Shown in pieces: positions 46,726 to 56,108 of a stretch of DNA of 64,000 nucleotides. The position numbers and the translations under genes were made by a program. Within the stretch, counting starts at the first letter, position 1, and every line of letters begins with the position of its first letter. Source of the DNA: Paenarthrobacter sp. A20 (GTDB taxonomy: Bacteria; Actinomycetota; Actinomycetes; Actinomycetales; Micrococcaceae); contig NZ_JALJWH010000001.1 in the NCBI RefSeq assembly GCF_024168825.1, positions 2,728,001 through 2,792,000 on the forward strand, written 5' to 3'. The notes under the pieces were generated by a model. It had not been told where the DNA came from, searched no databases, and was given only the letters and a program-made list of their open reading frames with translations.

Positions 46726-46807
46726 GGATCGGGGGAGGGGAACACAAAGAATTGGCAGCCATGTACCGGAATCCGGCGCAAGGCAATAGCTCAGAAGGGC
46801 TCAGCTC

Positions 46808-47167
46808 ATGTCCGCAATCACTACGTTCGCTGATTTCCGCACTACCCAGGCGCCGACGCGCCTGCGTCTTACCCGCCGGGGTCGGATGGTCTTCTTTGGC
46901 ATCCCCGCAATGCTGCTGGTGGCTGCGCTGCTGAGCCTGGCCGGTTTCATTACGTCCCCTGCCAAGGCCTCGGACTCGCAGGCGCAGCTCCAGCCGCCGG
47001 TCGCGGTGACCGTGACGGTCCAGCCCGGGCAGTCGCTGTGGGGTATCGCCGGCGCAGCTGCTCCGGAGCGCGATCCCAGGGATGTCATCTCCGAGATCAT
47101 TCAGCTCAACGACCTCCATGGTGGCCGGATCCAGCCCGGGCAGCGTTTGTTCGTCCCGGCAAGCTAG
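46808..47167 (+). CDS. LysM-domain membrane protein (YneA/Rv2719c type)
   Basis: 119 residues from the ATG at 46808, with GAAGGG upstream. A basic N-terminus, one transmembrane helix (residues ~28-48: MVFFGIPAMLLVAALLSLAGF) and a C-terminal LysM domain (VTVQPGQSLWGIAG to RIQPGQRLFVPAS). Divergent from lexA, with a LexA box, it matches the SOS-induced division inhibitors YneA (Bacillus) and Rv2719c (M. tuberculosis). It probably halts septation during DNA damage. Confidence 0.85.
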   Translation: MSAITTFADFRTTQAPTRLRLTRRGRMVFFGIPAMLLVAALLSLAGFITSPAKASDSQAQLQPPVAVTVTVQPGQSLWGIAGAAAPERDPRDVISEIIQLNDLHGGRIQPGQRLFVPAS

Positions 47168-47245
47168 CGCGTTCCACCGTGGCTGGATCCGGTGGCGCGG
47201 CGTCACAGTTACTCGGCAGTCCCGGTAGCCCCTTAAACTGTCTTG

Positions 47246-48364
47246 GTGAGTGACCAGCTTGAGCGACTAGACCGACTACCCCTCCGGACCAACCTGCGTG
47301 GACTGAGCCCTTATGGCGCACCGCAGCTTGACGTTCCTATCCTGCTCAATGTCAACGAGAACACTCATGGCGTTCCCGCGGACGTCCAGGCGGCCATCAC
47401 GGAAGCCGTTGCCGCCGCGGCCACGGGGCTGAACCGCTACCCGGACCGGGAGTTCACCGAACTGCGCGAGTCCTTGGCCGAATACCTTGGCCACGATCTC
47501 ACCCCGGACAACATTTGGGCAGCCAATGGTTCAAATGAGGTCCTGCAGCAGATCCTCCAAGCATTCGGCGGACCCGGTCGGAAGGCACTCGGATTCCCGC
47601 CCACGTATTCGATGTACCCCCTGCTGGCCAGTGGCACGGATACCGAATACGTACGCGGAGTCCGGGCAGAGGACTACGGCTTGGATGCGGCGTCGGCGGC
47701 AGCGCAGGTTCGTGAAACAGGAGCCAACATTGTGTTCCTGTGCTCGCCCAACAACCCCACCGGAACAGGCCTGGGCCTGGATGTTGTTGAGGCCGTTTAC
47801 GAGGCCGGGGAGGCCAGCCAGGCCATCGTGATCGTCGACGAGGCCTATCACGAGTTCGCCCACGACAACACGCCAAGTGCCCTGACCTTGCTGCCCGGGC
47901 GCGAGCGTCTGATCGTTTCCCGCACCATGAGCAAGGCCTTCGCCCTCGCGGGCGCCCGGCTGGGCTATATGGCCGCAGCACCCGAGGTTACAGACGCCAT
48001 CAGGTTGGTCCGCCTCCCGTATCACCTGTCGGCTGTTACTCAGGCAACTGCCCTGGCGGCCCTCAACCACCGTGAGGCCCTCATGGCCGACGTCGAGGAC
48101 ATCAAGGTCCAACGCGACCGCATCGTGACTGAACTCCTGCGCATGGGTCTCAAGCCTTCAGCCTCGGACTCCAACTATGTGTTCTTTGGCGGGCTGGTGA
48201 ACCCGCACGCCATCTGGCAAGGCCTGCTTGACGCGGGTGTGCTGGTTCGCGACGTCGGCATTCCCGGACACTTGCGGGTCACCGCAGGGACCGAGCCGGA
48301 AACCACGGCCTTCCTTGAGGCGCTGGAAGCACTGCTGGACGGCCAGCCGCCACAGCGCGCCTAA
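47246..48364 (+). CDS. hisC: Histidinol-phosphate aminotransferase
   Basis: 372 residues from the GTG at 47246, six bases after TAAACT (47234-47239); the TTG at 47243 is rejected for that reason. PLP enzyme of histidine synthesis: [43 protein letters not shown], and Schiff-base lysine in [17 protein letters not shown]. First gene of the his cluster, which lacks hisD here. Confidence 0.96.
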   Translation: MSDQLERLDRLPLRTNLRGLSPYGAPQLDVPILLNVNENTHGVPADVQAAITEAVAAAATGLNRYPDREFTELRESLAEYLGHDLTPDNIWAANGSNEVLQQILQAFGGPGRKALGFPPTYSMYPLLASGTDTEYVRGVRAEDYGLDAASAAAQVRETGANIVFLCSPNNPTGTGLGLDVVEAVYEAGEASQAIVIVDEAYHEFAHDNTPSALTLLPGRERLIVSRTMSKAFALAGARLGYMAAAPEVTDAIRLVRLPYHLSAVTQATALAALNHREALMADVEDIKVQRDRIVTELLRMGLKPSASDSNYVFFGGLVNPHAIWQGLLDAGVLVRDVGIPGHLRVTAGTEPETTAFLEALEALLDGQPPQRA

Positions 48365-48410
48365 ACTTGTCCATAGACCCAACCCACTCTTCGTGTATAA
48401 GGACGTCCCA

Positions 48411-49037
48411 ATGAGCGAAACCGGCGCCACGCCGTCCGCTGCCCGCACCGCGCGCATGGAGCGCACCACCAGTGAATCCTCCGTCCTGGTGGAGATCAAC
48501 CTGGACGGGTCCGGTGTCTCGGACATCAGCACCTCTGTGCCTTTCTATGACCACATGTTGACCGCGCTGTGCAAGCACTCGTTGATTGACATGACCGTCA
48601 AGGCCACTGGCGATACCCACATCGATGCCCACCACACGGTGGAAGACGTGGCCATTACGTTCGGCGAAGTCCTGCGCACTGCTTTGGGCAACAAGGCCGG
48701 CATTCGCCGCTTTGGCGAAGCTACGGTTCCCTTGGATGAAGCCCTGGCCCACGCCGTCGTGGATGTTTCCGGTCGGCCCTACCTGGTGCACGGCGGCGAG
48801 CCCGCGGGCCAGGAATACCACCTCATTGGTGGCCACTTCACTGGGTCTTTGACGCGCCACGTTTTTGAAGCCATCACCTTGCACGCCGGAATCTGCCTGC
48901 ACATGAACGTACTGGCGGGCCGCGATCCGCACCACATTGTGGAAGCACAGTTCAAGGCTTTTGCGCGGGCACTCCGTGCAGCGGTGGAATCCGACCCCCG
49001 GGTCGAGGGCATCCCCTCCACGAAGGGGGCACTGTGA
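48411..49037 (+). CDS. hisB: Imidazoleglycerol-phosphate dehydratase
   Basis: 208 residues from the ATG at 48411. Metal-binding histidine clusters are intact: [17 protein letters not shown], and [32 protein letters not shown]. Only the dehydratase domain; no phosphatase fusion. Overlaps hisH by four bases. Confidence 0.97.
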   Translation: MSETGATPSAARTARMERTTSESSVLVEINLDGSGVSDISTSVPFYDHMLTALCKHSLIDMTVKATGDTHIDAHHTVEDVAITFGEVLRTALGNKAGIRRFGEATVPLDEALAHAVVDVSGRPYLVHGGEPAGQEYHLIGGHFTGSLTRHVFEAITLHAGICLHMNVLAGRDPHHIVEAQFKAFARALRAAVESDPRVEGIPSTKGAL

Positions 49038-49786
49038 GCGGCCAGGTCCTCAAGGACGGCGCGGTGGCCGACACCATCGCTTCGGTGAGGCCCGAGTCGC
49101 CGGAAGGCAAGCCAACTGTCACCGTGCTCGATTACGGTTCGGGCAATGTTCGGTCCGCTGTCCGGGCGCTTGAGCGTGCCGGTGCCCACGTAGTGTTGAG
49201 TTCCAAGCCGGAAGACGTCCTCAACGCCGACGGACTCGTCGTTCCCGGGGTGGGCGCGTTCGAGACCGTCATGAAGGAACTTAAGGCCGTGGATGCGATC
49301 CGCATGATCGGTCGCCGGGTGGCCGGCGGGCGCCCTGTGCTGGCCATCTGTGTCGGCTTGCAGGTCCTTTTCGAGGCCGGGGTTGAGCACGGCACTGAAT
49401 CTGAAGGCATGGCAGAGTGGCCAGGCAAAGTGGAGTTGCTGCCTGCTCCGGTTGTCCCGCACATGGGTTGGAACACCGTGGACGTTCCCGAAGGTTCCAA
49501 GCTTTTCGCCGGGGTGGAGCAGGAGCGCTTCTATTTTGTGCACTCCTACGGTGTCCAGGAATGGAACTTCGATGTTGTGCAGCCCCGCATGGCCCCGCCC
49601 CAGGTGACATGGTCCGAGCACGGTGCACGCTTCATTGCTGCAGTCGAAAACGGCCCGCTGTGCGCAACGCAGTTCCACCCCGAGAAATCAGGGGACGCCG
49701 GGGCGCGGCTGCTGCGGAACTGGGTGGACGGGCTGAAAAAGCCCGGCACGCCAGGTGTGGCAGCATCTGGAAGCGGTGCCGCCTAG
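49034..49786 (+). CDS. hisH: Imidazole glycerol phosphate synthase, glutaminase subunit HisH
   Basis: 250 residues, GTG start overlapping hisB. The glutaminase triad is present: Cys in [14 protein letters not shown], His and Glu in [14 protein letters not shown]. It supplies ammonia to HisF. The first ~28 and last ~15 residues extend beyond the usual ~205-residue protein. The stop is followed directly by the ATG of a 52-residue gene. Confidence 0.96.
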   Translation: MSGQVLKDGAVADTIASVRPESPEGKPTVTVLDYGSGNVRSAVRALERAGAHVVLSSKPEDVLNADGLVVPGVGAFETVMKELKAVDAIRMIGRRVAGGRPVLAICVGLQVLFEAGVEHGTESEGMAEWPGKVELLPAPVVPHMGWNTVDVPEGSKLFAGVEQERFYFVHSYGVQEWNFDVVQPRMAPPQVTWSEHGARFIAAVENGPLCATQFHPEKSGDAGARLLRNWVDGLKKPGTPGVAASGSGAA

Positions 49787-49945
49787 ATGTGGTCTGTTGT
49801 CCTCATGGGCCTCGCCGGTGTGCTGGTGGGTGGCGGCATTTCCTTCCATCAGCAGAAGAAGCCCCGCTGGGTTTCCATCTCCTTCTACGTGCTGGCGGGC
49901 ATGTCCCTGCTGGCCGCCTATCTCTTGACGCTGCCCGGTACCTGA
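49787..49945 (+). CDS. 52-residue membrane protein in the his cluster
   Basis: The ATG follows the hisH stop with no gap; the stop is at 49943-49945. Two hydrophobic helices (residues ~3-18 and ~31-49) are joined by a basic loop, SFHQQKKPRWVS. The product is MWSVVLMGLAGVLVGGG... ending LLTLPGT. Translational coupling and base usage suggest a real gene. No function known; not an assigned his enzyme. Confidence 0.7.
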   Translation: MWSVVLMGLAGVLVGGGISFHQQKKPRWVSISFYVLAGMSLLAAYLLTLPGT

Positions 49946-49992
49946 ACCGGTCACTCGAATAACCGCGCCACCCTCGAACTCCAAGGACCCAC

Positions 49993-50736
49993 ATGACCAC
50001 CTCCTCCCAGTCCGTTCTGGAACTCCTGCCCGCCGTCGATATTGTTGATGGCCAGGCAGTCCGCCTCCTGCAAGGAGAAGCCGGCTCGGAAACCAGCTAT
50101 GGAACACCGCTGGAAGCAGCGCTGAACTGGCAGAACGCAGGCGCCGAATGGGTTCATATGGTGGACCTTGACGCCGCTTTCGGTCGTGGCAACAATGCCG
50201 ACCTCATCAGTGAGGTTGTCTCACAGTTGAACGTGAAGGTGGAACTGTCCGGCGGTTTGCGCGATGACGAATCACTGGAGCGTGCCCTGGACCTTGGCGT
50301 TGCACGCGTGAATCTCGGCACGGCAGCGTTGGAGAACCCCGAATGGACCCGCAGGGCCATCGACCGCTTCGGTGACAAGATCGCCGTTGGTCTTGATGTC
50401 CGCGGTACTACGCTCGCCGGTCGTGGCTGGACGAAGGAAGGCGGGGACCTCTGGGAGGTCCTGGCCCGCCTTGAGGATGCCGGCTGCGCCCGCTACGTCG
50501 TCACTGACGTCACTAAGGACGGCACCTTGCAGGGACCGAACGTGGAACTGCTGCGCCAGATGGTGGAGAAGACCGGAAAGCCTGTTGTGGCCTCGGGGGG
50601 AATTTCAAGCCTTGAGGACCTCCGGGTCCTGCGTGAACTTGTCCCAATGGGCGTGGAGGGTGCGATCGTGGGCAAGGCTCTTTATGCCGGCGCCTTCACC
50701 CTGCCCGAAGCCCTGGACGTTGCCGGTCGCCGCTGA
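49993..50736 (+). CDS. priA: Phosphoribosyl isomerase PriA/HisA
   Basis: 247 residues, TIM barrel. [55 protein letters not shown] and [11 protein letters not shown] are conserved. In actinobacteria this enzyme usually serves both histidine (ProFAR) and tryptophan (PRA) isomerisation because trpF is missing. Whether this one is bifunctional cannot be told from this window. Confidence 0.93.
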   Translation: MTTSSQSVLELLPAVDIVDGQAVRLLQGEAGSETSYGTPLEAALNWQNAGAEWVHMVDLDAAFGRGNNADLISEVVSQLNVKVELSGGLRDDESLERALDLGVARVNLGTAALENPEWTRRAIDRFGDKIAVGLDVRGTTLAGRGWTKEGGDLWEVLARLEDAGCARYVVTDVTKDGTLQGPNVELLRQMVEKTGKPVVASGGISSLEDLRVLRELVPMGVEGAIVGKALYAGAFTLPEALDVAGRR

Positions 50737-51656
50737 TGTCCCAGGATGCCGGACACCCGCACGGAAGCCACGGCCACCATGGCGCCGGCAGCCGGCACCT
50801 GCCGGGCCACATCGCCGCAGCGTTGGCCGGTGCCGGGGGAGCGACTGACTCTGCCGGGCAACCGTGGGCAGGCCGGAGCCTGACGGGAGACGACGCAAAG
50901 ATCCACAACTTCGAGGACGACGACGGGACGGCGGACGCCGGTTACCTCGCCGCCATTGCCGGGCTGGTCAACGGGACCGGAGGCGAGGCCGAAGTAGTAG
51001 CCTCACTCGCCACGGCGCGGGTTTTCGTTCCGGTTGTCGCCCAGCTCGCCGAGGAAGCCGACGGCGTTGACGGACTGCATGCCGACAAGCAGGCCGATAT
51101 GGCTTTGGTCACACTCACGGCGCCCGACGGCCGTAAGGCCATGCCTGTCTTCACCTCGGCCGTAGCCCTCGAAGCGTGGCACAGCGATGCCCGTCCCGTG
51201 GCCGTTTACGCGGCCCGTGCGGCCCTTTCAGCTGTCTCCGAAGGCGCGCAGTTGTTGGTTCTGGATCCCGGCTCGAACTTCACCTTCGTGGTTCGTCGCC
51301 CGGCAATGTGGGCACTCGCCCAACAGCGGGACTGGACGCCGTCATACCTTGATGATCAACTGGAGGCTGCTCTCGCTTCCACGGTGTCAGCCTTCCGGAC
51401 TGTCCGTCGGCTGGAGACCCAACCGGGCGCCGGCGTTGCGTCCTTGACGGCTGACGGCCGCACGGTCTCCGGTGGTGGGTCGGGCCCGGAGCTGCGGGTG
51501 GTGCTCTTCCTCGAAGACGGACTGGATGCCGTGGCTGTGCAATCGTTGGTTGCCCAACTCAACGAGGTGTGGGCACGGATGGATTCCTTCGCTGAAGGCG
51601 TTGACTCCATTGAAGTTAAATTGCAGCGTGCGGCGCAGGAGCCTGGGCAGCACTAA
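50736..51656 (+). CDS. SseB-family protein
   Basis: 306 residues; the ATG overlaps the priA stop (TGATG). A His-rich N-terminus (HPHGSHGHHG) is followed by an SseB N-terminal-type domain (residues ~65-210: ARVFVPVVAQLAE, ALVTLTAPDGRKAMPVFTS, LVLDPGSNFTFVVRRPAMWALAQ). Found after priA in several actinobacterial his operons. Function unknown; no signal peptide. Confidence 0.8.
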   Translation: MSQDAGHPHGSHGHHGAGSRHLPGHIAAALAGAGGATDSAGQPWAGRSLTGDDAKIHNFEDDDGTADAGYLAAIAGLVNGTGGEAEVVASLATARVFVPVVAQLAEEADGVDGLHADKQADMALVTLTAPDGRKAMPVFTSAVALEAWHSDARPVAVYAARAALSAVSEGAQLLVLDPGSNFTFVVRRPAMWALAQQRDWTPSYLDDQLEAALASTVSAFRTVRRLETQPGAGVASLTADGRTVSGGGSGPELRVVLFLEDGLDAVAVQSLVAQLNEVWARMDSFAEGVDSIEVKLQRAAQEPGQH

Positions 51657-51707
51657 CGGCAGTTCCGGTTCCCCGGTCTGCCCCGGGGGAACAAGAGGAT
51701 TTTGCCA

Positions 51708-53012
51708 GTGAACTTCGCTCTCTACAAAGAGATGCTGTCCATCCGCCCTGTCAGGCGCCTGTTGGTGGTGGGCATGATCGCCCGCATCCCGCATTCCGCG
51801 GCGGGCGTGCTCCTGACGTTGCACATCGTTCTAACCCTGGGCCAGGGCTACGCCGCCGCTGGTGCGGCGGCAGCTGTGATGACGATCGGCATGGCCTTGG
51901 GCGCGCCATGGCGTGGTCGACGAGTGGACACGGTGGGGCTGAGGAAGGCCCTGATCCCGTCGGTCGTCTCTGAAACCGTGATCTGGTCCATCGTTCCGCA
52001 CGTCTCCTATGAGTGGCTGCTGCCGCTGGTCTTCGTCGGCGGGCTCTTCACTTTGCCGATCTTCAGTGTTGTGCGTCAGTCGTTGGGTGTCATGGTGGAG
52101 GGGGAGCAGCGGCGTTCGGCGTTCGCCCTCGATTCCATCGCAACGGAACTTGTGTTCATGATTGGCCCGGCTGTTGGTGCGATCGTTGCCACCAGCGGTT
52201 TCTCTGCGATCGGCCTGACAGCGGTGGGCATTTCGGTCTCCGTGGCGGGGCTGTTCCTGATGTGGTTCAACCCGCCCACGCGAAGTGACGTGGCCTGCAC
52301 GCCGCAGGAGTCCGCTGAGCGGGCTGCGGCAGACCTGGTTGCGGCTGAAGCTGCGATGGTGGCTTCCGCGCCGGCCCATGTCCAGGAGGCGGCCTCGGAG
52401 ATGGCCTCGAATACCTCACGCGGTTCAGCGCTCCGTGACCGCGTCGCGAGGAACTTCACCTGGTTCACAGTATCCGTGGCCGCATTGTTCGCGGTGGCCG
52501 CGGGATCGGGCATGGTGCTCAGTGGGTCGGACGTGAGCATCGTTGGGCTGCTGGAGCGTGGTGGGCACGAGAATGAAATTGGCATCGTGTTCTTCTTCTG
52601 GTGTGCCGCGTCCGTGGTGGGCGGACTCATCTACGGATCTATGAAGCGTTCGATTTCGCCCATGCTGTTGCTGTTGGGCATGGCCGCACTGACTATTCCC
52701 ATGGGCTTCGCACAAGATACGTGGACCTTGGCTTTCCTGTCGCTTCTGCCGGGCCTGTTGTGCGCACCCGTCTTGTCCGCATCGTCGGAGAAGGTTGCCG
52801 ACCTCGTGGACGAGGAACGCCGAGGCGAAGCCATGGGCTGGTATGGCTCGGCCCTGACGGCCGGCGTCGCGCTGGGCGCCCCCTTGGCAGGTGTTTTCAT
52901 CGACGCCGTGGGTCCTTCCGCTGGCTTCGCGGCCATCGGCTCAGCTGGCGTCGTCCTCTGTATCGCGGGCCTGGTACTTACGTCCATGCGTCGACGGGCC
53001 GCCCGCGTCTGA
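51708..53012 (+). CDS. MFS transporter
   Basis: 434 residues from the GTG at 51708, eight bases after AGAGGA; the TTG at 51702 is too close. About twelve transmembrane helices in two halves, split by a ~60-residue Ala/Glu-rich cytoplasmic loop (TPQESAERAAADLVAAEAAM). The segment GAPWRGRRVDTVGLRKAL resembles the conserved 2-3 loop. Probably an exporter; substrate unknown. Ends 21 bases before a strong terminator. Confidence 0.85.
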   Translation: MNFALYKEMLSIRPVRRLLVVGMIARIPHSAAGVLLTLHIVLTLGQGYAAAGAAAAVMTIGMALGAPWRGRRVDTVGLRKALIPSVVSETVIWSIVPHVSYEWLLPLVFVGGLFTLPIFSVVRQSLGVMVEGEQRRSAFALDSIATELVFMIGPAVGAIVATSGFSAIGLTAVGISVSVAGLFLMWFNPPTRSDVACTPQESAERAAADLVAAEAAMVASAPAHVQEAASEMASNTSRGSALRDRVARNFTWFTVSVAALFAVAAGSGMVLSGSDVSIVGLLERGGHENEIGIVFFFWCAASVVGGLIYGSMKRSISPMLLLLGMAALTIPMGFAQDTWTLAFLSLLPGLLCAPVLSASSEKVADLVDEERRGEAMGWYGSALTAGVALGAPLAGVFIDAVGPSAGFAAIGSAGVVLCIAGLVLTSMRRRAARV

Positions 53013-53033
53013 CTCGGCAAACTGGTGGAAAAC

Positions 53034-53073
53034 ACGACGGCGGGTCGACCATGTGTGGTCGACCCGCCGTCGT
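53034..53073. terminator. Bidirectional terminator after the MFS gene
   Basis: 18-base perfect arms (ACGACGGCGGGTCGACCA and its complement) with TGTG loop, tail TTGATTCTTT on plus. It separates convergent MFS and DUF1844 genes. Confidence 0.85.
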
Positions 53074-53095
53074 TTGATTCTTTCGGCAGTTGGCG

Positions 53096-53494
53096 CTAGT
53101 TCACCGGACCGGTGAACTTTTCGCCCGGGCCCTTGCCTGGTGCATCCGGAATGAGCGAGGCTTCGCGGAAGGCGAGCTGCAGTGAGCGGAGGCCGTCGCG
53201 CAATGGACCGGCGTGCTGGGAGCCGATTTCCGGGGCGGCAGCGGAGACCAGGCCGGCGAGGGCCGTGATCAACTTGCGGGCTTCGTCGAGGTCTTTGAGG
53301 TCCTCGGCGTTGGGATCATCCGCCAGGCCGACCTTGACGGCAGCAGCACTCATCAGGTGAACGGCGCCGGTGGTGATGACTTCCACGGCGGGAACTTCAG
53401 CGATGTCGCGGATCTGCTGGGAAACCCCCGTGTCGGCGGCAGGATCGGCGTCTTCGCTGTAGGCGTTGCGGGAATTGCTGTCTTCAGTGCTCAT
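53096..53494 (-). CDS. DUF1844-domain protein
   Basis: 132 residues from the ATG ending at 53494 (MSTEDSNSRN). The conserved part, residues ~35-115, contains VEVITTGAVHLMSAAAVKVGL, DLDEARKLITALAGLV and LRDGLRSLQLAFREAS, typical of DUF1844, a soluble helical family usually next to infC in actinobacteria. Function unknown. In-frame codons upstream to 53545 are poorly conserved. Confidence 0.85.
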   Translation of the reverse strand: MSTEDSNSRNAYSEDADPAADTGVSQQIRDIAEVPAVEVITTGAVHLMSAAAVKVGLADDPNAEDLKDLDEARKLITALAGLVSAAAPEIGSQHAGPLRDGLRSLQLAFREASLIPDAPGKGPGEKFTGPVN

Positions 53495-53857
53495 ACTGGT
53501 AAGCTTGTCACAGACCGACTGGAAGTCGTTATTCACAGTGATCAATCACAGTGAACATCAGCAGTAATGCTCCCGCCGCGTGCAATGTGCGCTTGGCGGG
53601 TTGTTTCTGTAGAATTGTCTTTCAGTTTGCAAGCGGAGTTCTCTCCCACCCGCGTCAGCCGTTTCCCTTCAGGGACGTGATCCCTTTCGGGACAAGAGGT
53701 TGCCGGGTACCTGGTCGGACACTTGGGTGGCACAGCCACGCAGAGTGCGTACTTCCCGCAAGGGGAGTCAGCCGACCGTTGAGGCCTTCGATTGCACCAG
53801 CAATTGGGGGCCTTCTCTATTTGCCGGTGAAATTACCACAACCACAGGAGCTTTAAC
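53495..53857 (+). promoter_or_regulatory. infC promoter and leader region
   Basis: 363 bases without a gene. TAGAAT at 53610-53615 is the best -10 and would give a leader of ~235 bases. The region has several short inverted repeats around GGGAC/GTCCC (53640-53700) and ends with ACAGGAG (53844-53850), the infC ribosome-binding site. A long leader is usual for the infC-rpmI-rplT operon, where L20 or IF3 can regulate translation; no known motif was recognised. Confidence 0.4.
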
Positions 53858-54976
53858 ATTAGCGAGCCAAGAATCAATGAGCGTATCCGCGTCCCCGAGG
53901 TGCGGTTGGTCGGCCCTGCCGGCGAACAGGTAGGAATTGTCCGCATCGAGGACGCACTGCGTCTTGCTGCCGAATCCGATCTCGATCTCGTTGAAGTTGC
54001 CCCGCAGGCTAAGCCTCCTGTTTGCAAGTTGATGGACTTCGGCAAGTACAAGTACGAAGCCGCAGTCAAGGCCCGCGAAGCCCGCAAGAACCAGACCAAC
54101 ACGGTTCTGAAGGAAATTCGCTTCCGCCTCAAGATCGACAAGCACGACTACGAAACCAAGCGCGGCCACGCACTTCGCTTCCTCGGTGCCGGTGACAAGG
54201 TCAAAGCCATGATCCAGTTCCGCGGCCGTGAGCAGCAGCGTCCCGAAATGGGCATCCGCCTGCTCCAGAAGTTTGCTGAAGACGTTGCCGAGGTTGGCAT
54301 CGTCGAGTCCAGCCCGCGCATCGATGGCCGCAACATGGTCATGGTGATCGGTCCTTTGAAGAACAAGGCTGAAGCGAAGGCTGAAGCCCGCCGTGCGGCC
54401 CAGCGTGCCGAAGCCAAGGCCCAGAATGAAGCCAAGGCATCGGGACGGGTGGACACCACTGGTGACCAGGCTCCCTTGACGCAGACCCTGGGTGACCTTC
54501 TTCCGGCCGGCCTGCTGGCTGGCGAAGAAGAGACCAAGCAGGAAACTGTGGAGGCCCCCGAGGTTGAAGCAGCCGTGGCTGATGAAGCTCCGGTTGTTGA
54601 AGAAACCCCGGCAGCTGAAGAGGAAGCGGCGGTCGAAGAGGCTGCTGTTGCAGAAGAAGCTCCGGCGCCTGTCGTCGAAGAAGCTCCTGTTGTCGAAGAA
54701 GCGCCCGTAGTCAAGGAAGCCCCGGCTCCCAAGGCTGCACCGGCCAAGGCCGCTGAGGTCCCGGCTGCTCCCAAGGCTGCACCGGTCAAGGCTGCTGAGG
54801 CTCCGGTTGCCAAGGCTGCCCCGGCCGAGACTCCGAAGCCTGTGGTTCCGGCAACTCCGAAGCCCGCAGTTCCTGCGGCTCCGAGGCCCGTAGCCAAGCC
54901 GGCAGCTCCCAAGCCGGCAGCCCGGCCCGCGGCCCCCAAGGCCGCGCCGAAGCCTGCATCACGCAAGACCAACTAG
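53858..54976 (+). CDS. infC: Translation initiation factor IF-3 with long C-terminal tail
   Basis: 372 residues if translation starts at ATT 53858, seven bases after AGGAG. The sequence from there, [19 protein letters not shown], matches the conserved IF3 N-terminus, and no ATG or GTG lies nearer. AUU is the start used by infC in E. coli and underlies its autoregulation. The GTG at 53900 would cut off 14 conserved residues. The N and C domains span residues ~1-168 ([28 protein letters not shown]). Residues ~170-372 are an Ala/Pro/Glu/Lys low-complexity tail. Confidence 0.93.
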   Translation: MSEPRINERIRVPEVRLVGPAGEQVGIVRIEDALRLAAESDLDLVEVAPQAKPPVCKLMDFGKYKYEAAVKAREARKNQTNTVLKEIRFRLKIDKHDYETKRGHALRFLGAGDKVKAMIQFRGREQQRPEMGIRLLQKFAEDVAEVGIVESSPRIDGRNMVMVIGPLKNKAEAKAEARRAAQRAEAKAQNEAKASGRVDTTGDQAPLTQTLGDLLPAGLLAGEEETKQETVEAPEVEAAVADEAPVVEETPAAEEEAAVEEAAVAEEAPAPVVEEAPVVEEAPVVKEAPAPKAAPAKAAEVPAAPKAAPVKAAEAPVAKAAPAETPKPVVPATPKPAVPAAPRPVAKPAAPKPAARPAAPKAAPKPASRKTN

Positions 54977-55093
54977 TTCAACGCCGCGGAGGCCCCGCCT
55001 CCACCGGCAAGCAACCAGCACGCCGGCCCTCGTAGGCCGGCTGCGCGAAAGAATCGCGGACTCGTCCGTGGATACGTAAGGAGATCGGTTCCC

Positions 55094-55288
55094 ATGCCGA
55101 AGATGAAGACCCACAGCGGTGCTAAGAAGCGCTTCAAGCTGACCGGTACCGGCAAGCTGAAGCGTCAGCAGGCCAACCGCCGTCACTACCTGGAGCACAA
55201 GTCCTCCAGGCTGACCCGTCGCCTCGCCGGCGACAAGCTCGTCTTCAAGGGCGATGCCAAGGTCATCAAGAAGATGCTCGGCGTCTAA
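55094..55288 (+). CDS. rpmI: 50S ribosomal protein L35
   Basis: 64 residues, the normal length: [20 protein letters not shown], then [16 protein letters not shown]. Preceded by AAGGAG (55078-55083). It lies between infC and rplT in the conserved operon. Confidence 0.98.
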   Translation: MPKMKTHSGAKKRFKLTGTGKLKRQQANRRHYLEHKSSRLTRRLAGDKLVFKGDAKVIKKMLGV

Positions 55289-55407
55289 GTTCCAAGTTCT
55301 TTGGTTGCTGCCATCCGGCAGTGACCGACTACACCAAAAGCCTTCTCAGGCCGGCCGGGTTTCCGGCAGTAGCAGCTTGGGATAAAGATTTCTGAAGGAG
55401 TACGCAC

Positions 55408-56082
55408 GTGGCACGTGTGAAGCGGGCGGTAAACGCCCACAAGAAGCGCCGGGTTGTCCTCGAACGCGCCAAGGGTTACCGCGGTCAGCGTTCGCGCCTG
55501 TACCGCAAGGCCAAAGAGCAGCTGCTGCACTCGTTTGTGTACAGCTACGGCGACCGCCGCAAGAAGAAGGGCGACTTCCGTCGCCTCTGGATCCAGCGCA
55601 TCAACGCTGCATCCCGCGCCAACGGCCTCACCTACAACCGTCTGATCCAGGGCCTGAAGGCCGCTGAGGTTGAGGTTGACCGCCGCATGCTGGCAGAGCT
55701 GGCTGTCTCTGACGCCAACGCTTTCGCCGCTCTGGTGAACGTTGCCAAGGCTGCACTCCCGGCTGACACGTCCGCTCCGGCCGCCAAGGCTGAGGCTGCT
55801 CCGAAGGCTGCAAAGGTTGCTCCGGCAGCCGCTACGGCAACGGCTGTCAAGGCTGTCGTTTCCGAGAAGCCGGCAATCGACGGCGCAGTTGCTGCCGATG
55901 GCGACGAGGCTCCGGAAGGCTACGCCATCAAGGGCAACGCCGAGTCCAAGAAGTACCACGTTCCGGGTTCCACCTGGTACAACACCACCGCTGCTGAATA
56001 CTGGTTCTCCACCGTTGAGGCTGCAAAGGCTGCCGGTTTCGAGCCGGCCGGCGGCGAAGCCCGCCAGCAGATCAAGAACTAG
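55408..56082 (+). CDS. rplT: 50S ribosomal protein L20 with C-terminal extension module
   Basis: 224 residues against ~118-128 for ordinary L20. Residues 1-117 are normal L20 ([46 protein letters not shown]). Residues ~122-165 form an Ala/Lys/Pro linker. Residues ~172-222 are a compact module: [20 protein letters not shown], then [23 protein letters not shown]. This module resembles the short 'sunset'/Ada-like domain seen on assorted actinobacterial proteins (my recollection). L20 itself binds 23S rRNA early in 50S assembly. Confidence 0.97.
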   Translation: MARVKRAVNAHKKRRVVLERAKGYRGQRSRLYRKAKEQLLHSFVYSYGDRRKKKGDFRRLWIQRINAASRANGLTYNRLIQGLKAAEVEVDRRMLAELAVSDANAFAALVNVAKAALPADTSAPAAKAEAAPKAAKVAPAAATATAVKAVVSEKPAIDGAVAADGDEAPEGYAIKGNAESKKYHVPGSTWYNTTAAEYWFSTVEAAKAAGFEPAGGEARQQIKN

Positions 56083-56108
56083 TCGCAACTGCCACTAAAG
56101 TTCTTTAT

